Assembly: GCF_022662015.1 (NCBI RefSeq)
Contig: NZ_JAKMCM010000002.1
Location: forward strand, 496,001-560,000
DNA: 64,000 nucleotides
From: Aestuariivivens sediminicola
GTDB lineage: Bacteria; Bacteroidota; Bacteroidia; Flavobacteriales; Flavobacteriaceae
Direction: 5' to 3'
Part shown: piece by piece, positions 26,625-35,340 of the stretch
Position numbering within the stretch: the first letter of the stretch is position 1
Layout of the letters: the number at the start of each line of letters is the position of its first letter
Notes under the pieces: model-generated
Told to the model about the DNA's origin: nothing
Database searches by the model: none
What the model saw: only the letters and a program-made list of their open reading frames with translations
Translations under genes and position numbers: made by a program

Positions 26625-27446
26625 TTGAGAAAGGCCGTAGAATTTATGATAATAAGCGCCCTGGCATTTGCACTATTAAATGTAGGCGTCAAGTATCTGA
26701 GTAGGTTCAATGTTTATCAAATAGTATTTTTCAGGGCTTTTGGCTCCTTGTGTTTTACCTTTCCTTTCTTAATTAAGAGAAGAATTTCTTTTATTGGTAA
26801 CAGGGTAAAACTACTCGTACTAAGAAGTGTTTTCGGATTTATTGCCATGGCCTTATTTTTTAGCGCCTTACAATTACTACCCACAGGTACAGCTATTTCA
26901 ATTCGGTATCTCGCTCCAATTTTTGCGGCCTTTTTCGCCATGTTCATTTTAAGAGAACGTATTAAACCCCTGCAGTGGTTCTATTTTACGATGGCCTTCG
27001 TTGGGGTCGTTGCGCTGAAGGGTTTTGAGTTTCATAGTTTTGGCCTCGGATTTACTCTTGCACTTTGCTCCGCTATTTTAACAGGTTGGGTTTTTGTCAT
27101 AATCAGGCAAATTGGAGATAAAGATCACCCCATGGTCATTGTGAATTACTTTATGTTAACCTCGTGCATCATAAGTGGAATTTTATGCATACGCCACTGG
27201 CAAAATCCTGTAGGTTTGGAATGGTTGGTCTTGTTGAGCCTGGGAGTCTCCGGGTTCATTGGTCAGATCTACATGACTAAAGCCTTGCAGCATTCCCGAA
27301 CCGGATTCGTTGCGCCGCTTAAGTATATCGAGGTGGTATTTACTATGATTGCAGGTGTTTTACTATTTGCGGAACACTACACCATCTTAAGTCTCGTGGG
27401 TATTTCGTTAATTTGTGTAAGCCTTATTTTAAACTCAAAACATTAG
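26625..27446 (+). CDS. EamA-family (DMT superfamily) membrane transporter
   Basis: The 273-residue protein has about ten hydrophobic segments in two EamA halves, with YLAPIFAAFFAMFILRERI in the first and PLKYIEVVFTMIAGVLLFAE in the second. It starts with TTG at 26625, preceded by GGGAG. The resulting start RKAVEFMIISALAFALLN matches the usual EamA N-terminus better than the later ATG at 26646. As the last gene of the rightward pectin operon it is a candidate inner-membrane carrier for galacturonate or another monomer, although the family also exports metabolites. The end converges with the AraC gene 13 bases away. Confidence 0.82.
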   Translation: MRKAVEFMIISALAFALLNVGVKYLSRFNVYQIVFFRAFGSLCFTFPFLIKRRISFIGNRVKLLVLRSVFGFIAMALFFSALQLLPTGTAISIRYLAPIFAAFFAMFILRERIKPLQWFYFTMAFVGVVALKGFEFHSFGLGFTLALCSAILTGWVFVIIRQIGDKDHPMVIVNYFMLTSCIISGILCIRHWQNPVGLEWLVLLSLGVSGFIGQIYMTKALQHSRTGFVAPLKYIEVVFTMIAGVLLFAEHYTILSLVGISLICVSLILNSKH

Positions 27447-27459
27447 CACAAAGCCAAAA

Positions 27460-28314
27460 TCATTGCAAAAATTGTGACTTATAATGTGACGGTGCATGCT
27501 GTTTTACCTTTTTAAATTGCCTGTTAAAATTTGAAATGTTGTTAAACCCGCAGGTTTCAGCGATTTCTGAAATTTGGAGGTCCTTGGTTTTGGTTAAAAG
27601 TTGACAGGCCTTTTCAATGCGTAATTCCGTTAAAAATTCTATATACGTCTTGTTGGTCCTTTTTTTAAAATATTTGCAGAATGCATTTTTCGTCATATTC
27701 GCCACAAATGCAATGGTCTCCAGAGAGATGTCCTCCTCAAAGTGATTCATGGTATATTCAAAGACATTGCGAATACGCTCGCCCTCGTTCACCGAAAACT
27801 TCTTGTCGTATACATAGGAGGATAAGCTGGTATAACTGGCCCTGGCGCAAAGCTTTAATATCTGTAATAAATTAATAAGAATGTCGAGTTTCGAGCGCTT
27901 ATCGATGCCCATTATGAACCTGGCAATGGTCTTTCTGTGAGAGTTGACTTTAAAACCGTATTCAGAACGTTTAAAAAAGGCAGCAACCTCCTTTAATTCC
28001 TCCATTTCAAAAAAGCGATTCCCGAAAGCACCCCTAGTAAAAAAAAGACTCATCATATGGGAATCTTGGTGTATACCGCGATCACTTTTAAACACATGAG
28101 GAATGTTGCTCCCTATAATTACAATATCGCCTCTGGTATAGTAATTAACCGTATCCCCAACTATTAAGGTGCCCTCTCCTTCCAAAATTAAGCTTATCTG
28201 AATTTCTTCATGCTGATGCAATCGGTCATAGAAAATAGCATCATGGTCTTCCTGTAGTATAATATTGGAGGTCTCATGTTTTGGAATTTTAAAAGGTAAG
28301 GCTTTCATAGTCAT
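27460..28314 (-). CDS. AraC-family transcriptional regulator
   Basis: The 284-residue regulator has an N-terminal cupin-like sensor domain (about 15-110, HQHEEIQISLILEGEGTLIVG). The C-terminal double helix-turn-helix covers about 185-280 (ISLETIAFVANMTKNAFCKYFKKRTNKTY and ISEIAETCGFNNISNFNRQFKK). It is transcribed divergently from the hydroxyproline-type catabolic genes. The intervening 144 bases carry four TATGRATAA-type repeats. Activation of that operon by hydroxyproline or a related metabolite is the natural inference. It could also act on the pectin operon, whose end it faces, but no repeats are seen there. Confidence 0.9.
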   Translation of the reverse strand: MTMKALPFKIPKHETSNIILQEDHDAIFYDRLHQHEEIQISLILEGEGTLIVGDTVNYYTRGDIVIIGSNIPHVFKSDRGIHQDSHMMSLFFTRGAFGNRFFEMEELKEVAAFFKRSEYGFKVNSHRKTIARFIMGIDKRSKLDILINLLQILKLCARASYTSLSSYVYDKKFSVNEGERIRNVFEYTMNHFEEDISLETIAFVANMTKNAFCKYFKKRTNKTYIEFLTELRIEKACQLLTKTKDLQISEIAETCGFNNISNFNRQFKKVKQHAPSHYKSQFLQ

Positions 28315-28368
28315 GAATTCAGGTAAATATATTAAAATAATATTCGATTATCATATTTAGTATCATTT

Positions 28369-28432
28369 TATGGATAATATAGTATTAATTATGGATAACA
28401 ATACATTATGAATAACAGCATATTATGAATAC
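28369..28432. repeat. Four spaced TATGRATAA repeats, probable AraC binding sites
   Basis: TATGGATAA (28369), TATGGATAAC (28390), TATGAATAAC (28407) and TATGAATAC (28424) lie in the same direction at intervals of 21, 17 and 17 bases, in the gap between the AraC gene and the DapA-family gene. The last copy runs into TACTTTTA (28430-28437), a near -7 box without a TTTG -33 box, as expected of an activator-dependent promoter. Confidence 0.55.
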
Positions 28433-28458
28433 TTTTAATCCATCAAAATTACAGACAT

Positions 28459-29382
28459 ATGGCAATTCAATGGAAGGGGGTCATGCCCGCGGTTACAACA
28501 CAATTCACAGCAGATGATGTTTTAGATTTAGACATGTTCAAAGTGAATATCAAAGCACAATTGGATGCCGGAATTCACGGCATTGTCCTTGGGGGTACAC
28601 TCGGGGAAGCCAGTACACTAACGGAGGCGGAATTACGCCTACTTACTCGCGAGACCGTTGCATTTGTAGAAGGGAAGGTACCCGTGGTAATGAATATTGC
28701 AGAGCAAACTACAAAGGCAGCCATAAACCTGGCCAAAGCTGCCGAAGCAGATGGTGCATCCGGACTCATGATGTTGCCTCCCATGCGCTACAAGGCAAGT
28801 GACGATGAGGTGGTCGCCTATTTCAAATCTGTAGCACACAGTACGAGGTTGCCCATAATGATTTACAATAATCCCATTGACTATAAAATCGAAGTCACCC
28901 TGGATATGTTTGAAGATTTGCTCAAAGCCTGTCCAAACATCCAGGCGGTAAAGGAATCCACCCGTGATACAACGAATATTACCCGGTTAAGAAATCGATT
29001 TGGAGATAGACTGGCCATCATGACAGGTGTAGATACCTTGGCTCTGGAAAGCCTGTTAATCGGTGCTGATGGTTGGGTAGCCGGCTTAGTGGATGCCTTT
29101 CCTGCTGAGACAGTCGCAATTTACGAATTACAAAAGGCGGGTAAAATAAAAGAGGCTTTAAAAATTTACAGGTGGTTCATGCCATTGCTGGAATTGGATA
29201 TAAATCCTAAATTAGTACAATATATCAAGCTGGCCGCTGTGCATACAGGTATCGGGTCAGAGCATGTTAGAGCGCCGCGATTGATTCTCCGGGGAGAGGA
29301 GCGCAGACGTGTGGAAAAGATAATTACAGATGCCTTAGCGAACAGACCGCAGTTACCAGCATATAAAAATGAAATCGGTTAA
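28459..29382 (+). CDS. DapA-family lyase, probable pyrroline-4-hydroxy-2-carboxylate deaminase
   Basis: This 307-residue cytoplasmic class I aldolase-like enzyme has the Schiff-base lysine K165 (AVKEST), the tyrosine Y136 (MIYNNP) and a GGTLGEAS loop in place of the GTTGE of true dihydrodipicolinate synthase. With a 4-hydroxyproline epimerase and ketoglutarate semialdehyde dehydrogenase downstream, the most likely reaction is deamination of pyrroline-4-hydroxy-2-carboxylate to 2-ketoglutarate semialdehyde. An alternative is a keto-deoxy-glucarate dehydratase, which would yield the same product. The epimerase argues for the hydroxyproline route. It is the first gene after the AraC-controlled promoter. 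Confidence 0.78.
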   Translation: MAIQWKGVMPAVTTQFTADDVLDLDMFKVNIKAQLDAGIHGIVLGGTLGEASTLTEAELRLLTRETVAFVEGKVPVVMNIAEQTTKAAINLAKAAEADGASGLMMLPPMRYKASDDEVVAYFKSVAHSTRLPIMIYNNPIDYKIEVTLDMFEDLLKACPNIQAVKESTRDTTNITRLRNRFGDRLAIMTGVDTLALESLLIGADGWVAGLVDAFPAETVAIYELQKAGKIKEALKIYRWFMPLLELDINPKLVQYIKLAAVHTGIGSEHVRAPRLILRGEERRRVEKIITDALANRPQLPAYKNEIG

Positions 29383-29442
29383 GGTGTCTCTTGGTCAGGA
29401 GACCTCAGGCATATGCCTTAAGTACAACACAAACCAAACAGT

Positions 29443-30966
29443 ATGATTACAGGAAAAAATTATATCGGAAATACCCTATCTGCACGAGGGAATGCAACCT
29501 TTCATTCCTTTAATCCGAAATTGAATACACCTACGGAGGTCCCCTTTTTTGAAGCTACGGATGAGGAAATTAATGAGGCGGTTGATTTGGCCTGGGAAGC
29601 CTTTACAGTCTATCGGAAAATTCCCGGAACACAACGGGCTGCGTTTTTAAATGCCATAGCAGATGAGATTTTAGCTTTGGGTCAGGAATTGATAGATATG
29701 TACATGGCGGAATCCGGATTACCGGAAGGAAGAGCCATTGGTGAGCGTGGAAGGACCATTTTTCAATTGCGTTCTTTTGCAGAACTCGTTTCCAATGAGG
29801 ATTGGCGTAACAACACTTTTGACGAGGCCATTCCGGACAGACAACCTGTTCCCAAGCCTGACCTTCGAAAAACCTTAATTCCTTTGGGGCCAGTGGTGGT
29901 TTTTGCAGTCAGTAATTTCCCCTTGGCTTATTCTACGGCAGGAGGCGATACCGCCAGTGCCCTGGCGGCTGGTTGTCCCGTAATTGTAAAAGCGCATGCG
30001 ATGCATTCCGGCACCTCGGAATTGATGGCATCGGCTGTTGTCAAGGCCATAGAAAAAACGGGAATGCCTGCCGGTGTGTTTTCTCATATTATGGGATATG
30101 GCCATGCCGTTGGTACAGCCCTGGTCAAACATCCAAAGGTTAAGGCTGTTGGATTTACAGGTAGTATTTCAGGTGGACGTGCCATTTTTGATTTGGCCTC
30201 GAGAAGGGATGAACCCATTCCGGTTTTCGCTGAAATGGGAAGCATTAACCCGGTAGTCATTACTTCAAAAGCACTCGTTAGCCGAGCTGAAGCTATTGCT
30301 CAGACCTATGCGAATTCCATTACCCTGGGCACTGGGCAGTTTTGTACCAATCCGGGATTGATTTTAACAGTTGATGGGCCGAAAACAGAAGCGTTTATAA
30401 ATGATCTTGCAGAAAGAACGATTGCTATTGAAGCCCAATGCATGTTGCATCCCGACATTAAAAAAGGATTTATGGAGAATGGAGCCAGGGTGGTCGCACA
30501 GGAGGGTGTACAAGTGGTCGGGAGGAAAGAAAACGACTTGGAACCCAATTATGCCCCATCGCTAATTGCTACGGTTTCAGGCAGCGATTTTTTAAATAAC
30601 CCGGAGATCAGTCAGGAGGTATTCGGACCTTTTTCCTTAGTTGTACGCTGTAAGGATAAGACGGAGTTGTTAGAAGTCATTGCCAATTTGGAGGGACAGT
30701 TAACAGGGACCATCATTGCGGAAGAAGAGGAGTATCAGGACTTATGCGATGTGGTTGATGCACTCGAGAACCGTGTAGGGCGGTTGATTTTCAACGGGGT
30801 TCCTACAGGAGTTGAGGTGTGCCCAGCGATGCAACACGGGGGACCTTATCCGGCTTCCACGGATTCCAGATTTACAGCAGTGGGCACACAATCCATAGCG
30901 CGATGGGTGAGGCCGATATGCTATCAATCTTTTCCTAAAGAATTATTGCCAAAGGCTTTACAGTAA
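29443..30966 (+). CDS. NADP-type aldehyde dehydrogenase, probable 2-ketoglutarate semialdehyde dehydrogenase
   Basis: The 507-residue enzyme oxidises an aldehyde to a carboxylate; context points to 2-ketoglutarate semialdehyde going to 2-ketoglutarate. The catalytic cysteine C301 (GQFCTNPG) and general base E264 (FAEMGSIN) are present, together with the nucleotide-site motifs FAVSNFPLAYSTAGGDTASAL and GFTGSISGG. Both the length and the SNFPLA motif fit the subgroup of NADP-dependent ketoglutarate semialdehyde dehydrogenases. It is 60 bases downstream of the DapA-type gene and 10 bases upstream of the epimerase, so the three form an operon. Confidence 0.87.
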   Translation: MITGKNYIGNTLSARGNATFHSFNPKLNTPTEVPFFEATDEEINEAVDLAWEAFTVYRKIPGTQRAAFLNAIADEILALGQELIDMYMAESGLPEGRAIGERGRTIFQLRSFAELVSNEDWRNNTFDEAIPDRQPVPKPDLRKTLIPLGPVVVFAVSNFPLAYSTAGGDTASALAAGCPVIVKAHAMHSGTSELMASAVVKAIEKTGMPAGVFSHIMGYGHAVGTALVKHPKVKAVGFTGSISGGRAIFDLASRRDEPIPVFAEMGSINPVVITSKALVSRAEAIAQTYANSITLGTGQFCTNPGLILTVDGPKTEAFINDLAERTIAIEAQCMLHPDIKKGFMENGARVVAQEGVQVVGRKENDLEPNYAPSLIATVSGSDFLNNPEISQEVFGPFSLVVRCKDKTELLEVIANLEGQLTGTIIAEEEEYQDLCDVVDALENRVGRLIFNGVPTGVEVCPAMQHGGPYPASTDSRFTAVGTQSIARWVRPICYQSFPKELLPKALQ

Positions 30967-30976
30967 TGCCTGACCT

Positions 30977-31987
30977 ATGAGTAAAAGCACATTTGTTTGT
31001 ATCGATGCCCATACCTGCGGTAACCCTGTTAGGGTTATAAAAGCGGGGGCTCCTCATCTCATAGGCGGTACTATGAGCGAAAAGCGTCAGCACTTTTTGA
31101 AAGATTATGATTGGATACGCAAAGGGTTGATGTTTGAACCCAGGGGACATGATATGATGAGTGGCAGCCTATTGTATCCGCCACATGATCCGGATAATGA
31201 TTTTGCGATTTTGTTTATTGAGACCTCAGGGTGTTTGCCCATGTGTGGTCATGGCACCATTGGAACCATTACCGTAGCCATTGAGGAAGGTTTGATAAAG
31301 CCTAAACGACCCGGGAAAATTAGAATGGAATCGCCCGCCGGATTGATCCATATTGAATACCATCAAACCGGTAAAAAGGTAGATTGGGTGAAATTGATTA
31401 ATGTGAAAAGCTATTTGGCTGCAGAAGGTCTGAAAGTAACTTGCCCTGGGTTGGGTGAGATTGTCTTCGATGTGTCCTACGGAGGAAATTATTACGCCAT
31501 TGTCGATCCACAGGAAAATTTTGAGGGCGTTCATGCTGTTTCTGCTTCGAAAATTATTAGCGATTCGCAAGTATTAAGACAGCTGATTAATCAGAACTAC
31601 CCGGATCGATTTATTCATCCGGAAAATAATACCATTAGAGGTGTCAGCCATATACTCTGGACGGGAAAAACCCTGGATCCGGAATCATCAGGAAGAAATG
31701 CCGTGTTTTATGGGGACAAGGCCATAGACCGAAGTCCATGTGGTACAGGAACTTCGGCGCGAATGGCGCAACTCCATGCCAAGGGAGAACTTAAAAAAGG
31801 AGAGCCTTATATTCAGGAAAGCTTTATTGGTAGTAAATTTATTGGCCGTATTGAAGAGGAAACCACTTTAATGGGGCAGCCGGCCATAATACCGAGTATT
31901 CAGGGCTGGGCCAAAATTTACGGGTATAATACCATCACGATAGATCCGGAGGATGATCCATATGCCTTCGGTTTTCAGGTCATATAG
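30977..31987 (+). CDS. 4-hydroxyproline 2-epimerase (proline racemase family)
   Basis: This 336-residue enzyme interconverts trans-4-hydroxy-L-proline and cis-4-hydroxy-D-proline. Both catalytic cysteines are present: C90 in MCGHGTIG and C255 in SPCGTGTS. That separates it from trans-3-hydroxyproline dehydratases, which have threonine at the second position. FVCIDAHTCGNPVRV is the typical N-terminus. The next step of the known pathway needs a D-hydroxyproline dehydrogenase or oxidase, which is not encoded here; the next gene is a sulfatase. Hydroxyproline is abundant in plant and algal wall glycoproteins, in keeping with a pectin-degrading lifestyle. Confidence 0.88.
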   Translation: MSKSTFVCIDAHTCGNPVRVIKAGAPHLIGGTMSEKRQHFLKDYDWIRKGLMFEPRGHDMMSGSLLYPPHDPDNDFAILFIETSGCLPMCGHGTIGTITVAIEEGLIKPKRPGKIRMESPAGLIHIEYHQTGKKVDWVKLINVKSYLAAEGLKVTCPGLGEIVFDVSYGGNYYAIVDPQENFEGVHAVSASKIISDSQVLRQLINQNYPDRFIHPENNTIRGVSHILWTGKTLDPESSGRNAVFYGDKAIDRSPCGTGTSARMAQLHAKGELKKGEPYIQESFIGSKFIGRIEEETTLMGQPAIIPSIQGWAKIYGYNTITIDPEDDPYAFGFQVI

Positions 31988-32009
31988 AAAACAGTTCTGA
32001 AGGTATTAT

Positions 32010-32017
32010 TACATTTG
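32010..32017 (+). promoter_or_regulatory. -7 box TACATTTG in front of the sulfatase gene
   Basis: The octamer fits the Bacteroidetes TAnnTTTG box and lies 39 bases upstream of the ATG at 32056. No good TTTG box is seen 19 bases upstream. It suggests that the sulfatase may be transcribed separately from the epimerase gene. Confidence 0.35.
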
Positions 32018-32055
32018 TAGGACTGAGAAACGTTTTAATAAAGGAATTAAAAATT

Positions 32056-33684
32056 ATGGGATTACATGTATCAAAAGATTCGCAAAAGATGAGTGCTAAG
32101 CGGTTTATTTCCGGTGTATTGAAAATGAATTCAATACCTGTTTATATAATGGTTTTAAGTCTTATCATCTGTTCTTGCAATTCGAAGCCTGAAAAGAATT
32201 CCTCAACGGCATTAAAGCCCAATATTATTTACATTTTGGCGGACGACTTGGGTTATGCTGAGGTCGGTGCCTACGGTCAGGAAAAAATTGAAACCCCGCA
32301 TATAGATGCCCTGGCCAGGTCCGGCATGGTATTTACACAGCATTATTCGGGGGCCCCTGTCTGTGCTCCGGCACGGGCTTCACTTTTAACCGGAATGCAT
32401 ATGGGACATGCACCCATAAGAGGGAATCATGAATGGGGCAGTAGGGGTGATGTCTGGGATTATGTAAAAATGGTGAAGGATTCCACTCTGGAAGGTCAGG
32501 CACCTATAGGTAAGGAAGTCGTACTGTTACCTGAATTGCTGCAAAAGGCAGGATATACCACCGGGATGTTCGGAAAATGGGGTTTAGGCGCACCGCATAC
32601 CACCTCTATTCCAACTCAAATGGGCTTCGACTATTTCTTTGGATATAATTGTCAGCGGATAGCCCATACCTATAATCCATTACATCTGTACGAAAATGAA
32701 AGGCGTTATCATTTGGCGAATGATACGGTTCCACCACATACCGGATTGAGCGATGGGGTGAACCCATACGACGAAGCGGCCTATGCAAAATTCAATCAGC
32801 CTTTTTATGCTCCCGAGGTCTCTTTCGAAAAAATGATACATTTTGTAGATGGGGTTCAGGATGCCCCGTTCTTTTTGTATTGGGCAACACCCATACCTCA
32901 TGCGGCATTACAAGCCCCTAAACGATGGGTGGATTACTATGTTAAAAAATTTGGAGATGAAGAACCATACCTGGGTAAGAACGGCTATTTCCCTGTGCGT
33001 TATCCGCATGCCACTTATGCCGCTATGATCTCCTATTTAGACGAGAATATTGGAAAATTGATAGATCATCTTAAGACCATAGGCAAATACGAAAATACCT
33101 TGATTATCTTTACTTCCGACAATGGCCCTACCTATGCCGGTGGCGCCGATTCGTCCTGGTTCGATAGTGCAAAGCCCTTTCAAAGTGGTCATGGTCGCGG
33201 TAAAGGTTATGTTTATGAAGGTGGGATTCGAGTCCCTATGATCGCATCCTGGGCAGATCAGATTGCACCTGGAGGTCGTACGGATCATGTTTCTGCATTT
33301 TGGGATGTCTTACCCACCTTATGCGATGTCGCAGAGGTCGCCATTCCACAAAAGACAGATGGTATAAGTTTTTTAAATACACTTACCCAAAAAGGGGCAC
33401 AGGAGGAGCATCCCTATTTGTATTGGGAATTTCCCGGATATGATGGTCAGGTTGCCTTGCGGATGGGGCAATGGAAAGTCATCTGGAAAGACATTAAGAA
33501 AGGAAATACAGATATTGAAGTCTATGATTTGAACAACGACCTGTCAGAACAACATGATGTATCCAATGATCACCCGGAACTGATTGAAAAATTTAAAGCG
33601 ATAGTTCAGAAAGAACACCGCACACCGCAACGTGAAAGATTTATCATGCCTGCACTGGAAGAACTGACAAAATCAAAAGACTGA
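32056..33684 (+). CDS. Exported sulfatase (S1 family), lipoprotein
   Basis: The 542-residue formylglycine-dependent sulfatase hydrolyses a sulfate ester. The signature CAPAR has its modifiable cysteine at C103, followed by ASLLTGMH. Metal-binding residues appear in ILADDLGYAEVGAYG and FTSDNGPT, and FGKWGLGAPH supplies further active-site residues. A lipobox (IICSC) lies about 45 residues in. Translation may therefore start at the ATG at 32125 (MNSIPVYIM), giving a normal signal, rather than at 32056. The substrate is unknown; sulfated algal polysaccharide or glycoprotein sugars would suit a marine degrader. A maturase was not recognised in the window. Confidence 0.9.
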   Translation: MGLHVSKDSQKMSAKRFISGVLKMNSIPVYIMVLSLIICSCNSKPEKNSSTALKPNIIYILADDLGYAEVGAYGQEKIETPHIDALARSGMVFTQHYSGAPVCAPARASLLTGMHMGHAPIRGNHEWGSRGDVWDYVKMVKDSTLEGQAPIGKEVVLLPELLQKAGYTTGMFGKWGLGAPHTTSIPTQMGFDYFFGYNCQRIAHTYNPLHLYENERRYHLANDTVPPHTGLSDGVNPYDEAAYAKFNQPFYAPEVSFEKMIHFVDGVQDAPFFLYWATPIPHAALQAPKRWVDYYVKKFGDEEPYLGKNGYFPVRYPHATYAAMISYLDENIGKLIDHLKTIGKYENTLIIFTSDNGPTYAGGADSSWFDSAKPFQSGHGRGKGYVYEGGIRVPMIASWADQIAPGGRTDHVSAFWDVLPTLCDVAEVAIPQKTDGISFLNTLTQKGAQEEHPYLYWEFPGYDGQVALRMGQWKVIWKDIKKGNTDIEVYDLNNDLSEQHDVSNDHPELIEKFKAIVQKEHRTPQRERFIMPALEELTKSKD

Positions 33685-33744
33685 TTTATTGAGGTGGCGG
33701 TCTTTTATGAGCTTGTTTCCTTAAAAACCGATTCCTGTTCCATT

Positions 33745-34206
33745 CTAAATATCATAGGCTGTAGTGTGGAAAATCTCTTTTAAGACAAAATAACTTTCCA
33801 GTACACCAATGTTTTCGATTTTCGATAGTTTCGTGCGAACGAATTCGTGATAGGCATCTAGGCTTTCAATATTGATTTTCAGGAAAAAGTCCACTTTTCC
33901 GGCCATATGGTAGCACACTTGTACTTCACTAAGCGCCCGAATCTGTTTGTCGAATTTGTCAATGAAACCCTCATTATGATACCTTAACGAAACCATGCAT
34001 ACCGCGGTAATCGGTTTTTTGACGAGTTTTTTGTCTAAAAGCGCAACATACTTTTTTATATAGCCTTTCTGTTCCAGTCGCCGAATGCGTTCATATACCG
34101 GTGAGGGGGTCAGTTTCAATGCTTCGGCAATTTCCTTTGTGGTCTTTTTGGAATCCTGTTGAAGTATTCTTAAGATATCCAAATCGGTTGTATCCAATTT
34201 TTCCAT
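33745..34206 (-). CDS. Lrp/AsnC-family transcriptional regulator
   Basis: This 153-residue regulator has the N-terminal winged helix (DTTDLDILRILQQDSKKTTKEIAEALKLT) and the C-terminal RAM ligand domain (about 65-145). It is divergent from the threonine dehydrogenase and ketobutyrate ligase genes. The shared upstream region holds a 20-base direct repeat with an embedded dyad that could be its binding site. Control of threonine or glycine breakdown in response to an amino acid is the likely role. Starting at the ATG at 34206 gives the usual Lrp length. Confidence 0.92.
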   Translation of the reverse strand: MEKLDTTDLDILRILQQDSKKTTKEIAEALKLTPSPVYERIRRLEQKGYIKKYVALLDKKLVKKPITAVCMVSLRYHNEGFIDKFDKQIRALSEVQVCYHMAGKVDFFLKINIESLDAYHEFVRTKLSKIENIGVLESYFVLKEIFHTTAYDI

Positions 34207-34241
34207 AGCACGTTGATTTTACTTTTTACACATTGAAAAGC

Positions 34242-34296
34242 AGTATTTAAAAGATAAAAATACTTTAAATAAGCAATTTAAAAGATAAAAATACTT
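34242..34296. repeat. Direct repeat with dyad between lrp-type and tdh genes
   Basis: The 20-mer ATTTAAAAGATAAAAATACT occurs at 34245 and again at 34276, that is, 31 bases or about three helical turns apart. The first copy is extended into the dyad AGTATTT-N9-AAATACT (34242-34264). Position and phasing fit cooperative Lrp binding in a divergent promoter. Confidence 0.5.
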
Positions 34297-34345
34297 ATTA
34301 TATATTATAATAAAGGTAAAAAAATCAAAATACTGATAAAATCCT

Positions 34346-34353
34346 TAATTTTG
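34346..34353 (+). promoter_or_regulatory. -7 box TAATTTTG of the tdh-kbl unit
   Basis: The box fits TAnnTTTG and stands 21 bases before the ATG at 34375, giving a short leader. The direct repeats end 49 bases upstream, a suitable place for an activator. Confidence 0.45.
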
Positions 34354-34374
34354 TACTATACTATTTTAGGCAGT

Positions 34375-35331
34375 ATGGGTGTAGAAAATATCTTAATTAC
34401 AGGAGCCAGCGGGCAACTTGGTGCGGTACTGACCAAATCCTTGCAGCAAAAATTTGGAATCGATCATGTTATTGCGACCGATTTGCGTCCCAATAAGGAA
34501 GCACGGGGCATTTTCGAAAAGTTGGATGCCACCGATCCCGAAGCCCTTAAACAGGTGGTGAAGCGGTACAAAGTGACCCAAATATATCATATGGTGGCTA
34601 TTTTATCGGCTAAAGGGGAAGCCTTTCCGCAAAAGACCTGGGATATCAACATGGGGACCTTATTGAATGTTTTGGAAATATCTCGACTTTTAAAAGTAAA
34701 GAAGGTGTTTTATCCCAGTTCAATAGCTGTTTTTGGGCATCATATTTCTCGTATTAATACGCCTCAGTTTTCAAATTTAACACCGACAACGGTATATGGA
34801 ATGACTAAAGTAGCCGGTGAAAACTGGGGAAACTATTATTTCAATACCTACCAACTGGATGTGCGTTCAATTCGCTATCCAGGGGTTATTGGCTATCAGT
34901 CTCTTCCCGGTGGTGGTACCACGGATTATGCGGTAGACATTTATCATAAAGCCGTTAAACAGGAACCCTTTGAGTGTTTTTTAAAGGCATCAACCCGGTT
35001 GCCAATGATGTATATCGAGGATGCCGTAAGGGCTTCAATTGAACTTATGGATGCGCCAGCTGAAAAACTCAGTGTGAGGACCTCATACAATATTGCAGGC
35101 ATGAGCTTTAGTCCGGAAGACATAGTGGCCTCTATTCGAAAGACCTATCCTAATTTTGAGGTGCGTTACAATCCCGATTTCAGACAAAAAATAGCAGATT
35201 CCTGGCCCATGAGTATCGACGATTCTAAAGCACGGGAAGACTGGGGTTGGAAACCGCGTTACGATTTGGATGCCATGTCCCGGGTCATGATTGAGAATTT
35301 AAAATCGTATTACAATTCAGTAATAGCATAA
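34375..35331 (+). CDS. tdh: L-threonine 3-dehydrogenase, short-chain type
   Basis: The 318-residue NAD-dependent enzyme oxidises L-threonine to 2-amino-3-ketobutyrate. It is an extended short-chain dehydrogenase: ITGASGQLGAVL is the nucleotide-binding loop and the catalytic YGMTK motif lies near residue 143, with YPSSIAVFGHH before it. I chose the ATG at 34375; the open frame runs upstream to a TTG at 34351 that overlaps the promoter. The next gene, 9 bases downstream, encodes the enzyme that uses its product, which makes the assignment firm. This SDR type is distinct from the zinc-dependent threonine dehydrogenase of E. coli. Confidence 0.92.
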   Translation: MGVENILITGASGQLGAVLTKSLQQKFGIDHVIATDLRPNKEARGIFEKLDATDPEALKQVVKRYKVTQIYHMVAILSAKGEAFPQKTWDINMGTLLNVLEISRLLKVKKVFYPSSIAVFGHHISRINTPQFSNLTPTTVYGMTKVAGENWGNYYFNTYQLDVRSIRYPGVIGYQSLPGGGTTDYAVDIYHKAVKQEPFECFLKASTRLPMMYIEDAVRASIELMDAPAEKLSVRTSYNIAGMSFSPEDIVASIRKTYPNFEVRYNPDFRQKIADSWPMSIDDSKAREDWGWKPRYDLDAMSRVMIENLKSYYNSVIA

Positions 35332-35340
35332 ATCAGAGTG

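Noticed and set aside
28369-28432. Repeats that could be read as a short CRISPR array
   Set aside because: Units are only about 10 bases, spacing is 17-21 bases with similar spacers, and no cas genes are near. A regulator binding array explains them better.
28459-30966. Oxidative galacturonate/glucarate route (dehydratase plus semialdehyde dehydrogenase)
   Set aside because: It would suit a pectin degrader, but no uronate dehydrogenase or galactarate dehydratase is present, and a two-cysteine hydroxyproline epimerase is in the same operon.
34351-34374. Upstream TTG start for threonine dehydrogenase
   Set aside because: It overlaps the -7 promoter box; the ATG at 34375 directly precedes the nucleotide-binding strand.
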